Shown here: positions 18,860 to 27,944 of the stretch, one piece after another
How the letters are laid out: each line of letters starts with the position of its first letter
Numbering within the stretch: position 1 is the stretch's first letter
Source of the DNA: Chachezhania sediminis
Lineage (GTDB): Bacteria > Pseudomonadota > Alphaproteobacteria > Rhodobacterales > Rhodobacteraceae
Length of the DNA: 64,000 nucleotides
Reading direction: 5' to 3'
Assembly: GCF_009765275.1 (NCBI RefSeq)
Contig: NZ_VOPH01000015.1
Coordinates: 1-64,000, forward strand
Made by a program: the position numbers and the translations under genes
Notes under the pieces: model-generated
What the model saw: only the letters and a program-made list of their open reading frames with translations
Told to the model about the DNA's origin: nothing
Database searches by the model: none

Positions 18860-18970
18860 CCTCCGGCGGGAGTATTTTTGAAAAGAAGAAGCAGGGAACC
18901 TGTGCCGGGCGAAGTCCCCTGACTTCTTTGATCTTCAAATACCTCAGGGGTCCGGGGACAGCGTCCCCGG
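18860..18970 (+). repeat. Dispersed bipartite intergenic repeat, copy A (complete)
   Basis: Two halves face each other between convergent genes: half 1 (18860-18891) contains CTCCGGCGGGAGTATTTTTG and ends AAGAAGAAG; half 2 (18923-18970) contains CTTCTTTGATCTTCAAATAC and ends in a hairpin CCGGGGAC-AGC-GTCCCCGG. The halves are largely complementary and could form one long hairpin, probably acting as a bidirectional terminator. Related copies are at 31739, 38153, 55201 and 63424. Confidence 0.75.
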
Positions 18971-19004
18971 TCTGTCTCGGATGCCGGGCGCCCGGCCGGG
19001 CGTG

Positions 19005-21437
19005 TTATCGGTCGCCCTGGGAGTTGCCGTTCTCCTCCTCCTCGACCATGGTGCGGACGGCGCCGGTCACGGCCTTTTTCTGCTCTTCCGTCAGCGTGTT
19101 GGGATCGACTCCGTCGGCCAGGCGCACCGTCACCTCGCGGTGGGCGAAGTGGATGCCTTCGCGGTTGAAGAGCTCGCGGATGTCTTCGTAGACCTTCTTC
19201 CTCACCAGCCACTGGTCGCCCGGCTTGGTCATGAACTTCACCCGGATGATCATCGCGCTGTCCTGCATCTCGATCACGCCCTGGGATTTCAGCGGCTCGA
19301 TGAAGTTGTGGCCGATCACCGGGTCGTCCAGCAGTTCCTGCCCCAGTTTCTTGATCAGCTTGCGGACCTTTTCGACATCCGTGTCATAGGTTACCCGCAG
19401 GGGTAGCTTCATGATCACCCAGTCGCGGGAATAGTTGGTCAGGACCTTGATCTCGCCGAAGGGCACGGTGTTCAGTGCGCCGCGATGATGGCGAAGCTGC
19501 ATCGACCGGACCGAGATCTTTTCGACCGTTCCCTTCACGTCGCCGAGGTCGATGTACTCGCCCTTGCGGAACGCGTCGTCGATCAGGAAGAACGCGCCTG
19601 AGAAGATGTCGCGGATCAGGGTCTGGGCTCCGAAGCCTACGGCGATGCCGACGACGCCTGCACCGGCGAAGAGCGGCGAGACGTTCACGCCAAGCTCCAT
19701 CAGCACGATCAGGGTGATGGTGGCGAAGACGACCGACAGGATCACGCCCCGGAACAGCGGCAGCAGCGTGGCCAGGCGGCTGGCCCCCGTACCGCCGCCC
19801 TCGTTGCCGGTTTCCGCCTCTTCCGGCTGGTCGCCGACTTCCTCGGCGATGCGATGATCGATCCAGATACGGGCCGCATTGTAGCAGACGTAGCCGATGA
19901 AGACGACCACGGCGATGTCGCTGATCGTGTCGATGATGGATTCCGAGATCAGCGTGCTGTGGGCTTCCCAGATCTGCAGGCTGGCCAGTGCGCCGGCGGC
20001 AATGGCCAGGATCCCGGCCGACCGCTTGGCCAGGGCCTTGAAGGTGGTCAGCCCGTGGTGGGCCATGCGCATCGGGTCATCGGCGGTATCGGCGGGGTCG
20101 GGATCATCCCCGGGATCTTCGCCGGGATGGTCCCCGGGATCGGCTGACGGGTCGTGAAAGGGGGCCGCGGCCGGCCGGGGTGGGGCCGGCTGTTCGAAAT
20201 AGCGTTCTATCAGGAAATTGGCGGCGCCGTAGACGACGATGATCGCCATGAAGATCAGGTAGGCCGCAACGACCATAGGCACCGGGACCGGACGGGCCAT
20301 GACCAGGTCGATGATCAGATTGATCCAGCCGAAGATCACGAAGACGATCAGGAACGGTGCCCAGAGCGTCGACAGCAGGCGGATCGGCCAGGCAACCTGC
20401 GTGACCGGGTTGCCGTCGCGGATCGCGTTCGACACTGCAGGCGCGTTGACCGCGATCATCGCGATGTTGGCAACGGTGCCGAAGAAGGCCAGCGTCCCGT
20501 GCAGCACGGCATAGACGTTGTAGTTCAGGCCGAAATCCTTGATCCAGGTGCTGAAGACGATGGTTGCCACGTCAAAGGTCAAGAGGATCCAAAGCCAGCG
20601 GTAAAGCCGTCGCGCGTCCCGGTCGGAAAACGAGGGCAGCCGGTACTGGGACAGGTAGGGCGACAGTACCATGCGCCAGAAGTCCGACCCCGTGCGCATC
20701 GCCGCATAGGCCACCAGGATCGAGGTCACGGTGAACTGGATCGAGATGTCGCTGATCCGCCCGTAAAGCGCTATGGCCGAAACATAGGCCACCACGATGG
20801 TGATCGCCGTGACCGAAAGCCCGCCCAGGAAGCGCAGGAGCAGGAAGGGCATCTTTTCCAGATAGCCCATGGGTTCGGCGACGATCCTCGGGATCAGCAC
20901 GCGGCCCAGCACGCGGCGCGCGTAGAAATGGCGGGTCAGCAACTGGGCCACCAGCAGGAACGCCAACGTCGTCAGAAGAACCCGGACATAGGTGAAGATC
21001 TCTCCGGTCGGGCTGGTCTTGCGCAGGATATAGGTGACCTCGTTCAGGGAATTCGGCAGTGAGGTCAGGCGCTCCTTCAGCGCGTCCTCGAAATGCTGCA
21101 TCATGCCCTGCATCTTCATCAGCTCGGACGCGTCCTCCATCGCGTCGCCGTCGGCCGTGCCGTCCCGGCTCTGCGTCTGAGGGGCCACGGCCGAGATCAG
21201 GCGGCCGCTTTCGTCCACGACGATGACACTCACCCCCGATTGCGCCGCCTGCCTGATCGCATCGGCCAGGGCATCGGGTCCGGTCGCGGGGCCGTCCTGT
21301 TTCGACGTGCCGGTCAGGCCGGGAAGGCCCGGCAGGTGCTGGGCCTGTGCCGCGGGGGCCAGCCAGGAGGTCCCGGCCAGGGCCAGGGCCGTCAGGATGG
21401 CCATTTGTCCGATCAGAACGCGCAACCTTTGAAGCAT
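19005..21437 (-). CDS. Large MscS-family mechanosensitive channel
   Basis: An 810-residue membrane protein. A signal peptide (1 to about 33, cleavage near AQAQH) precedes a periplasmic helical segment (about 50-155), then multiple membrane spans. The MscS core is C-terminal: GAGVVGIAVGFGAQTLIRDI (pore-lining helix) followed by FSGAFFLIDDAFRKGEYIDL and the cytoplasmic beta/alpha vestibule. It gates ion flow under membrane tension during osmotic downshock. A striking Asp/Pro/Gly-rich linker (PSADPGDHPGEDPGDDPDP) splits the spans about mid-protein. ATG at 21437 is chosen for its signal peptide; the frame runs open further only because it opposes glycosyltransferase genes. Confidence 0.88.
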   Translation of the reverse strand: MLQRLRVLIGQMAILTALALAGTSWLAPAAQAQHLPGLPGLTGTSKQDGPATGPDALADAIRQAAQSGVSVIVVDESGRLISAVAPQTQSRDGTADGDAMEDASELMKMQGMMQHFEDALKERLTSLPNSLNEVTYILRKTSPTGEIFTYVRVLLTTLAFLLVAQLLTRHFYARRVLGRVLIPRIVAEPMGYLEKMPFLLLRFLGGLSVTAITIVVAYVSAIALYGRISDISIQFTVTSILVAYAAMRTGSDFWRMVLSPYLSQYRLPSFSDRDARRLYRWLWILLTFDVATIVFSTWIKDFGLNYNVYAVLHGTLAFFGTVANIAMIAVNAPAVSNAIRDGNPVTQVAWPIRLLSTLWAPFLIVFVIFGWINLIIDLVMARPVPVPMVVAAYLIFMAIIVVYGAANFLIERYFEQPAPPRPAAAPFHDPSADPGDHPGEDPGDDPDPADTADDPMRMAHHGLTTFKALAKRSAGILAIAAGALASLQIWEAHSTLISESIIDTISDIAVVVFIGYVCYNAARIWIDHRIAEEVGDQPEEAETGNEGGGTGASRLATLLPLFRGVILSVVFATITLIVLMELGVNVSPLFAGAGVVGIAVGFGAQTLIRDIFSGAFFLIDDAFRKGEYIDLGDVKGTVEKISVRSMQLRHHRGALNTVPFGEIKVLTNYSRDWVIMKLPLRVTYDTDVEKVRKLIKKLGQELLDDPVIGHNFIEPLKSQGVIEMQDSAMIIRVKFMTKPGDQWLVRKKVYEDIRELFNREGIHFAHREVTVRLADGVDPNTLTEEQKKAVTGAVRTMVEEEENGNSQGDR

Positions 21438-21836
21438 CGCGACTGTGCCCTTCCTGTCCCTTTTCCCGGTTCCGTCCGGTGCTGGCACGGTAGGAACTGC
21501 GCCGGCTTGCTGCAACCGGTCGGTGGCACTGCCATGGGGGGACAAGCGGAAGCGATGCGCGGAGAGGGGCAGGATTGCCTCAGTTCCATGCGCTGATCCG
21601 GCGTGAACCCGGCCTCGCCTTGACAGGAACCGGTCCGGGGCAGAGGTTGCGAGACAGGGCTGGGCCGATTGCCAGGGGCCGATGGCAGATGAAGGGGCGA
21701 CCCGGAGGAGAAGTGCGTTGAACCCGGTGCTACATCGTGCGCGTAGCTCTTGCGGGTGTCCGGTGGCAACCGGTGATACGGACGCTGGCCGATGCGTGCG
21801 GATCGCGATTTGGTTTCGAATGAAGGCAAGGCAATC
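21438..21836. other. 399-bp divergent intergenic region
   Basis: This lies between the MscS gene and the glycosyltransferase cluster and should hold both promoters. On the plus strand a perfect TTGACA occurs at 21620-21625 without a good -10; TTGCGG (21750) with TGATAC (21774) is another weak pair. No gene, RNA or repeat was recognised. Confidence 0.4.
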
Positions 21837-23093
21837 ATGAGTGTTCCGGTCCGAAAGCCGGCCGAACCCGGTCCCCGGGTTGCCATGACCGCCCCGGCGA
21901 CCGTTTCGCGCCGGGGGCCTCGGGTCATGCTGTACAGTCACGACACTTTCGGCCTGGGGCACCTGCGCCGGTCGCGGGCGCTGGCGCAGGCGATCACTGC
22001 GGCGGACGACAAGGCTTCGGCCCTGATCCTGACCGGATCGCCGGTCGCCGGTCGCTTTGCCTTTTCCGAACGGGTGGACCATATCCGCCTGCCCGGCGTG
22101 ACCAAGCGCAGCGACGGCAGCTACGAATCCCAGGCGCTGGGCATGGATATCGACGAGACGACGGGCCTGCGCGCGGCGCTGATCCGGGCGGCGGCCGACA
22201 AGTTCCGCCCCGACATCCTGGTCGTCGACAAGGAACCGACCGGGTTCCGGGGCGAGTTGATCGACACGCTGGACGACCTGCGTGCCCATGGCCAGACGCA
22301 GACGGTACTGGGCCTGCGCGACGTGCTGGACGAACCGGCCGTGCTGGTGCCCGAATGGGACCGGAAGGGCGCGCTGGAGGCGACCGAGACCTATTACGAC
22401 GAGATCTGGGTCTATGGCGTGCGCTCGATCTACGACCCGACTGCGGCGCTGGACCTCAGCCCCAGGATGCGGGACCGTACGTGGTGGACCGGCTATCTTC
22501 GCCGCGACGTGGGGCCGGTGGGCACGCCTCCGGCGCAGCCCTATGTCCTGGTCACGGCAGGCGGTGGCGGCGATGGCGAGATGCTGGTGGACCTGGTGCT
22601 GTCCGCATACGAGGCCGATCCCGGCCTTGGCCCGCGGGCGCTGATCGTCTACGGCCCCTTCCTGGACGGGGCGATGCGGGCCGGGTTCGGCGAACGCGTG
22701 GAGGCGCTGGGCGAGCGGGTGCAGGCGCTGGGTTTCGAATCCCAGATCGAGACGCTGATCGCCGGGGCCGAAGGCATCGTCTGCATGGGCGGCTACAACA
22801 CGTTTTGCGAGGTGCTGTCCTTCGACAAGCGCGCGGTGATCGTGCCGCGGACGGTGCCGCGTATGGAACAGTACATCCGCGCCAGCCGCGCCGAGACGCT
22901 GGGCCTGGTCCGCATGGTCGACGAAAAGCGCGACGGACTGACGGCGCAGGCGATGATCGACGCGATCCGCGGCCTGCCCGCCCAGCCGCGCCCGTCGCAG
23001 GCGCCGGCCGACCGGCTGCTGGACGGACTGGACCGGGTGACGGAACGGGTGGCGGACATGCTGGGCCGCCGCTCGGGCCGCATCGGGGGATAA
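21837..23093 (+). CDS. GT28/MurG-like glycosyltransferase
   Basis: A 418-residue protein (start MSVPVRKPAEPG). The N-terminal acceptor domain opens RVMLYSHDTFGLGHLRRSRA (about 36-55), and the C-terminal nucleotide-sugar domain has VLVTAGGGGDGEMLV, the segment AEGIVCMGGYNTFCEVLSF (glycine-rich donor-binding motif) and VPRTVPRMEQYIRASRAE. It transfers a sugar from a nucleotide donor to an unknown acceptor in the cytosol or at the inner membrane. It is homologous in motif order to the gene at 26047 (GxGHLxRA and CGYNT). First gene of a seven-gene cluster. Confidence 0.8.
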   Translation: MSVPVRKPAEPGPRVAMTAPATVSRRGPRVMLYSHDTFGLGHLRRSRALAQAITAADDKASALILTGSPVAGRFAFSERVDHIRLPGVTKRSDGSYESQALGMDIDETTGLRAALIRAAADKFRPDILVVDKEPTGFRGELIDTLDDLRAHGQTQTVLGLRDVLDEPAVLVPEWDRKGALEATETYYDEIWVYGVRSIYDPTAALDLSPRMRDRTWWTGYLRRDVGPVGTPPAQPYVLVTAGGGGDGEMLVDLVLSAYEADPGLGPRALIVYGPFLDGAMRAGFGERVEALGERVQALGFESQIETLIAGAEGIVCMGGYNTFCEVLSFDKRAVIVPRTVPRMEQYIRASRAETLGLVRMVDEKRDGLTAQAMIDAIRGLPAQPRPSQAPADRLLDGLDRVTERVADMLGRRSGRIGG

Positions 23094-23103
23094 GGACAGA
23101 CCC

Positions 23104-24375
23104 ATGACCCATCCACCGCTGGCCATCGTGGTCAAGGGCTGGCCGCGCCTGTCCGAAACCTTCATCGCCCAGGAACTGGTCGCGCTTGAACAGTTGGGAG
23201 TGAATTTCGAGGTCTGGTCGCTGCGCCACCCCACGGACACGCGCCTGCACGACCTGCACCGCCAGATGAAGGCGCCGGTCCACTACCTGCCCGAATACCT
23301 GTATGAGGAACCGGAGCGTGTGCGCCTGGGCTTCCAGGCCGCGCAGGCGATGCCGGGCTACCGGCGGGCGCAGGCGACCTTTCAGGCCGATTATGCCCGC
23401 GACACCACGCCGAACCGCCTGCGCCGCTGGGGGCAGGCCTGCGTGCTGGCCCGTGAATTGCCGGAGGAGGTGCTGGGCCTTTACGCCCATTTCCTGCACA
23501 CCCCGTCCTCGGTCGCGCGCTATGCCGCCATCCTGCGGGGCCTGCCGTGGAGCTTTTCGGCCCATGCTAAGGACATCTGGACCTCGCCCGACTGGGAGAT
23601 CGAGGAAAAGCTGGACCCGTCCCGGTTCGGCGCGGCCTTCGGGGTGACCTGCACGGCCTACGGGGCCGAACGGCTGCGGTCGTTGTCGGCGGCGCCGGAA
23701 CGGATCCGGCTGGTCTATCATGGGCTGGACCTGACGCGTTTCCCGGCCCCGCCCGCGCGCGCGCCGCGGGCGGCCGACGGGCCGCTGAAGATCCTTTCCA
23801 TCGGCCGGCTGGTGGAAAAGAAGGGCTTCGACCGCCTGATCGAGGCGCTGGCCCTGCTGCCCGCCGACCTGGACTGGCACTGGACCCATATCGGCGGCGG
23901 CGACCTGGGCGACAGGCTGAAGGCGCAGGCCAAGGCGGCGGGCGTCTCGGACCGGATCGACTGGCTGGGAGCCCTGGCGCAGGGCGACGTGGTGCAGGCG
24001 CTGGCGACCTCCGACCTTTTTGTCCTGCCCTCCCGTGTGGCGACTGATGGCGACCGGGACGGATTGCCTAACGTGCTGATGGAAGCGGCGTCGCAGAAGC
24101 TGCCCATCATCTCGACCCCCGTGTCGGCGATCCCGGAATTCGTCCAGAACGGCCGTCATGGCCTGCTGGTCGAAGACACCGGCCCGGCGCTGGCGCAGGC
24201 GATCCGGGACATGGCGGCCGACCCGGCCCGTGCCGCGGCGATGGCCGGGGCCGCATATGACAGGCTGGTCAGCGACTTTGCCGTGATGCCCGGCATCCGC
24301 ACGCTTTCGGGCCTGCTGAACGGTATCACCCGCGCCGGGGTCGTGATGGCCCGCGACCCGGTCGGCGCGGCATGA
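23104..24375 (+). CDS. Family 4 glycosyltransferase
   Basis: A 423-residue GT-B protein. The acceptor half begins AIVVKGWPRLSETFIAQELV, a sequence typical of exopolysaccharide-type GT4 enzymes; WSFSAHAKDIWTSPDW follows. The donor half has ILSIGRLVEKKGFDRLIEAL (about 229-248) and the E-x7-E region DGLPNVLMEAASQKLPIIST. A retaining transfer from a nucleotide sugar is expected. It starts 10 bp after the preceding gene and overlaps the next by ATGA. Confidence 0.87.
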   Translation: MTHPPLAIVVKGWPRLSETFIAQELVALEQLGVNFEVWSLRHPTDTRLHDLHRQMKAPVHYLPEYLYEEPERVRLGFQAAQAMPGYRRAQATFQADYARDTTPNRLRRWGQACVLARELPEEVLGLYAHFLHTPSSVARYAAILRGLPWSFSAHAKDIWTSPDWEIEEKLDPSRFGAAFGVTCTAYGAERLRSLSAAPERIRLVYHGLDLTRFPAPPARAPRAADGPLKILSIGRLVEKKGFDRLIEALALLPADLDWHWTHIGGGDLGDRLKAQAKAAGVSDRIDWLGALAQGDVVQALATSDLFVLPSRVATDGDRDGLPNVLMEAASQKLPIISTPVSAIPEFVQNGRHGLLVEDTGPALAQAIRDMAADPARAAAMAGAAYDRLVSDFAVMPGIRTLSGLLNGITRAGVVMARDPVGAA

Positions 24376-25457
24376 TCCGTGCCGCCTTCTTCGCGCCCCT
24401 GAAGGCGCCGGACCATCCGGTGCCCTCGGGCGACAGGGAAATGGGCCGCGCGCTGCTGGCCGCGCTGTCCCATGCGGGAATCGAGGCGAAGACGGTATCC
24501 CACATCCGACTTTACGACGGGCGCGGCGACGCGGTCCGGCAGGCGGACCTGCAGGAACAGGCCGCGGCCGAGATCGCCCGCCTTGTGCCCCTCCTGAAGG
24601 GCGCCTGCGATCTCTGGATCAGCTACCACAATTACTACAAGAGCCCCGACCTGATCGGCCCCCATGTCGCCCGGCAACTGGGTGTGCCTTACGTCCAGAT
24701 CGAGACCTCGCGCGCCAGGTCCCGCCTGACCGGCCCGTGGGCGTCTTTCGCGGCAGCGGCAGAGGCGGCCAGCGATGCGGCCGATCTGATCTTCTACCTG
24801 ACCGCACTGGATGCCGAGACGCTGGAGCGCGACCGGGTCGACGGTCAGAAACTGGTCCACCTGGCCCCGTTCCTGCCCCGGTCCGGGGTCGGTCCACAGG
24901 CGGCCCCCGGTTCGGGGACACGGCTTCTGGCCGTCGGCATGATGCGCGACGACGTCAAGCGACAGTCCTACGGGATCATCGCCGAAACGCTGGCCTGCCT
25001 GACGGCCCGAGGCTGGACGCTGGACGTGGTCGGCGACGGTCCCGCCCGCGCGGCGATCGAGGCCGACATGGCCCCCTTTGCCGACCGGGTGACGTTTCAC
25101 GGCCGCCTGGACCGCGAGGATCTGCCGGCGGTCTATGCCGCGCACGACATCTTCTTCTGGCCCGGCGTGAACGAGGCCTATGGCATGGTCTACCTTGAAG
25201 CCCAGGCCGCGGGGCTGCCGGTCGTGGCCCAGGACGGCCCCGGCGTGCGCGAGGTCGTCCCGGCCGAAGGCATGGTCCCGGTGGGCGCAGGCCCCGACGG
25301 GCTGGCCCGCGCACTGGATGCCCTGATCGCCGACACGTCGCTGCGGACCGCACGCGGTACGTCCGCGCGCCGGAAGGTCACCGACTGTCACTTGCTGCCG
25401 GCTGCCGCGCGGACGCTGGCGGACGGTATCGCCACCGTGCTGGAACGCGCGGCATGA
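24372..25457 (+). CDS. Family 4 glycosyltransferase (second)
   Basis: A 361-residue protein with the C-terminal GT4 donor-binding half: LLAVGMMRDDVKRQSYGIIA, VVGDGPARAAIEADM, VTFHGRLDREDLPAVYAAHD and NEAYGMVYLEAQAAGLPVVA, which contains the two catalytic-region glutamates. The N-terminal half (AFFAPLKAPDHPVPSGDREM) suggests a sugar acceptor, possibly built by the previous enzyme. It overlaps both neighbours by four bases, so translation is coupled. Confidence 0.85.
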   Translation: MIRAAFFAPLKAPDHPVPSGDREMGRALLAALSHAGIEAKTVSHIRLYDGRGDAVRQADLQEQAAAEIARLVPLLKGACDLWISYHNYYKSPDLIGPHVARQLGVPYVQIETSRARSRLTGPWASFAAAAEAASDAADLIFYLTALDAETLERDRVDGQKLVHLAPFLPRSGVGPQAAPGSGTRLLAVGMMRDDVKRQSYGIIAETLACLTARGWTLDVVGDGPARAAIEADMAPFADRVTFHGRLDREDLPAVYAAHDIFFWPGVNEAYGMVYLEAQAAGLPVVAQDGPGVREVVPAEGMVPVGAGPDGLARALDALIADTSLRTARGTSARRKVTDCHLLPAAARTLADGIATVLERAA

Positions 25458-26050
25458 TCCGTATCGCCCTTCTGCGCCACGGCCACACGTCGTGGAACCG
25501 CGAACACCGCATCCAGGGCCGAAGCGACATTCCCCTGGACGATGCCGCCCGCGCCGATCTGGCGGCGCTTTCGTTGCCGGCGCCCTGGGACAGGGCCGAC
25601 CTCTGGTCCAGCCCGCTGCTCCGCGCAAAGGAAACGGCCGAAATCGTCGCGGGACGCGCCCCGCACCTGTCGGACCGGTTGACCGAGATGAACTGGGGCG
25701 ACTGGGAGGGCCTGCACGGAGCAGACCTTCTGGCCGATCCCGCCGTCGACTACCGCCATATCGAGGACTGGGGCTGGGATTACAGCCCGCCGGGGGGTGA
25801 GCCTCCATCTGCGCTGCGCGACCGCCTTCTGGAGTGGTGCGCTGGGCTGGAACGCGACGCGGTCGCCGTGTGCCATATCGGCGTGATGCGGGTATTGCTG
25901 GCGCTGGCCCATGGCTGGGATTTCGCCGGGCCTGCACCCTTTGCCGTCAAGCGCGCCCGGCTTTATCCGTTGATCTGGGAAGACGGCCGCCTGCGCCCCG
26001 ATCCCGAGGTCGAGACCGTCCGCCTTGTGCCACGGGGAAATGCGGCATGA
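25454..26050 (+). CDS. Histidine phosphatase family protein (CobC/PhpB-like)
   Basis: A 198-residue phosphatase with an intact active site: IALLRHGHTSWNREHRIQGR (phosphorylated His, about 9), SSPLLRAKETAEIV, EMNWGDWEG and the second histidine in VAVCHIGVMRVLLALAH. It should dephosphorylate a small phosphorylated metabolite. Lying between glycosyltransferases, a sugar-phosphate or lipid-phosphate intermediate is more likely than a cobalamin one (inference). ATGA overlaps on both sides. Confidence 0.87.
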   Translation: MIRIALLRHGHTSWNREHRIQGRSDIPLDDAARADLAALSLPAPWDRADLWSSPLLRAKETAEIVAGRAPHLSDRLTEMNWGDWEGLHGADLLADPAVDYRHIEDWGWDYSPPGGEPPSALRDRLLEWCAGLERDAVAVCHIGVMRVLLALAHGWDFAGPAPFAVKRARLYPLIWEDGRLRPDPEVETVRLVPRGNAA

Positions 26051-27168
26051 AGGTGATGATCGTCGTGACCCACCTTCTGGGCACCGGCCACCTGTCCCGC
26101 GCCCTGACGTTGGGCCGGGCCTTTGCGGCGGCGGGGCATGACGTTGTCCTCGCCACCGGCGGGCGCCCGGCGCCGCAGTTGGACGCGACCGGAGTGACGG
26201 TGGTGCAATTGCCGCCGTTGGCTTCGGACGGAACCGCGTTCACGACGCTATTGGATGCGGACGGTGCGATAGCCGACGACGCCTATCTGGCTGCGCGTCG
26301 GCAGGCGCTGTTGGATGTGCTGGAAGATACCGGTCCCGACGCGCTGATCACCGAGCTTTTCCCCTTCGGCCGCCGCGTGCTGAGCGCCGAGTTCCTGGCC
26401 CTGCTGGACGCCGCCAAGGGGATGCAGCCGCGCCCGCGGATCTATTGCTCGATCCGCGATATCCTGGCCCCGCCGTCGAAGCCCGCCCGCGCCGAACGGG
26501 CAGAGGAGATCGTGGCCGATCACTTCGACGCCGTGCTTGTCCATTCCGACCCGGCCGCCACGCGGCTGGAGGCGAGCTGGCCGGTGACGGCGCGCCTGTC
26601 GGGGAAATTGCGCTATACCGGCTATGTTGCGCCGCCCCCGGCCGGCGCGCATCCACAGGGCGTCGGCGCCGGAGAGATTCTGGTCAGCGCCGGCGGCGGT
26701 GCCGTGGGCGACAGTCTTTATGCCGCGGCGCTGGGCGCGGCCGGGCTGGTGCCGGCGCCGATGCGGATGCTGGTGGGCGGGGGAACCCAGCGGCTGGCCG
26801 AATGGCAGGACCGCGCGGGATCGGCTGCAAAGGTCGAGGGGCCACGGCCCGACTTCCGCCAGATGCTGCAGGGTGCGGCGGCTTTGGTGTCGATGTGCGG
26901 CTACAACACGACGCTGGATGTTCTGCAGGCCGGTGCGCCGGCGGCCTTCGTCCCCTTCGACGACGGCGGCGAGGTCGAACAGACCCTGCGTGCCGAAAGC
27001 CTGGCCCGGCTGCCCGCGATTCGTGTCGTACCGGCCGCAGGCCTGACCCCGGCCCTGCTGGCCGAGGCGGTGGCCCGGGTCATGGCCGAAGGCCGCCGCA
27101 CGGCTTCGGGCCTGCGCTTCGACGGCGCCGCCGAAACGGTACGTATCGTGACAGAGACCGCGGCATGA
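26047..27168 (+). CDS. GT28/MurG-like glycosyltransferase (second)
   Basis: A 373-residue protein paralogous in layout to the first gene of the cluster: VMIVVTHLLGTGHLSRALTL at the N-terminus, EILVSAGGGAVGDSLYAAAL at about residue 210, and ALVSMCGYNTTLDVLQAGAP plus FVPFDDGGEVEQTLRAESLA in the donor-binding half. It transfers an unidentified sugar. Overlaps of 4 bp on both sides place it firmly in the same transcript. Confidence 0.82.
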   Translation: MKVMIVVTHLLGTGHLSRALTLGRAFAAAGHDVVLATGGRPAPQLDATGVTVVQLPPLASDGTAFTTLLDADGAIADDAYLAARRQALLDVLEDTGPDALITELFPFGRRVLSAEFLALLDAAKGMQPRPRIYCSIRDILAPPSKPARAERAEEIVADHFDAVLVHSDPAATRLEASWPVTARLSGKLRYTGYVAPPPAGAHPQGVGAGEILVSAGGGAVGDSLYAAALGAAGLVPAPMRMLVGGGTQRLAEWQDRAGSAAKVEGPRPDFRQMLQGAAALVSMCGYNTTLDVLQAGAPAAFVPFDDGGEVEQTLRAESLARLPAIRVVPAAGLTPALLAEAVARVMAEGRRTASGLRFDGAAETVRIVTETAA

Positions 27169-27944
27169 GCATGGCCATAGACTGGACCCCGCTGGACGCG
27201 GAACTGGACCTTTGGGCCGCCGAAGGGCGTGTACTGCCGTTCTGGTGGCGCGATGACGATGCCGTGTCGGATACGCCCGAACTGCAACGGATGGTGGCGC
27301 TGGCAGACGGTGCGGGCCTTCCGGTCCACCTGGCAGTGATCCCGGCCCATGCCGACCGGCGGCTGGTCGCGCGGGTGGTGGTCGAAGACGCTCTGGTGCC
27401 GCTGGTTCATGGCTGGCGCCACGAAAGCCACGCGCCCCTGACCCAGAAGAAGGCCGAATTCGGCGACCATCGCCCGCCCGGGATCTGGCTGGACGACGCG
27501 CGCGACGCGCTGTGGCGGATGGAAGAGCTGTTCAACCGGGACCTTCTGCCGGTCTTCGTACCGCCCTGGAACCGCGTGGCGCCGGAGGTAGTCGAAGGGC
27601 TTGCTGGGCTGGGCTATCGGGCGATCTCGACCTATCTGCCGCGGAAGCGACCCATGTCCGCGCCCGGGCTGGTGCAGGTGAACACACATCTGGACCCGGT
27701 GGCGTGGAAAACGACGCGGGCGTTGGCGGATCCGTCGGCGCTGGTGGCGGGCATGGCCCTGGACATGGCGGCGCGGCGGGCGGGCACGGTGGATGCGACA
27801 GAGCCCTTTGGCCTGCTGACCCATCACCTGATCCACGACGACGATGTCTGGGATTTCGTGGCCGCGCTGCTGGCGCGGCTGTCGGCGGGACCGGTGCGGT
27901 TCTGCCGCCTGGAACAGGAACTGAACTTGGAGGACGGGCAATGA
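27165..27944 (+). CDS. Polysaccharide deacetylase-family protein
   Basis: A 259-residue NodB-like protein. Metal-binding residues are recognisable: the acidic motif FWWRDDDAVS (about 24-33), the H-x3-H type motif VHGWRHESHAP (about 84-94), PPWNRVAPEVVEGLAGLGYR, and a late histidine in LLTHHLIHDDDVWDF. It would remove N- or O-acetyl groups from the glycan made by the neighbouring transferases. No signal peptide is seen, so it probably acts on a cytosolic or membrane-bound precursor. Confidence 0.82.
   Translation: MSMAIDWTPLDAELDLWAAEGRVLPFWWRDDDAVSDTPELQRMVALADGAGLPVHLAVIPAHADRRLVARVVVEDALVPLVHGWRHESHAPLTQKKAEFGDHRPPGIWLDDARDALWRMEELFNRDLLPVFVPPWNRVAPEVVEGLAGLGYRAISTYLPRKRPMSAPGLVQVNTHLDPVAWKTTRALADPSALVAGMALDMAARRAGTVDATEPFGLLTHHLIHDDDVWDFVAALLARLSAGPVRFCRLEQELNLEDGQ

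Noticed and set aside
17007-18938. 643-codon open frame on the minus strand
   Set aside because: It is antisense to the CoA ligase; no recognisable motifs.
21438-23240. Open extension of the minus-strand MscS frame through the opposite-strand glycosyltransferase genes
   Set aside because: A signal peptide begins at the ATG at 21437, and the extension opposes two well-supported genes; long antisense frames are expected at this base composition.
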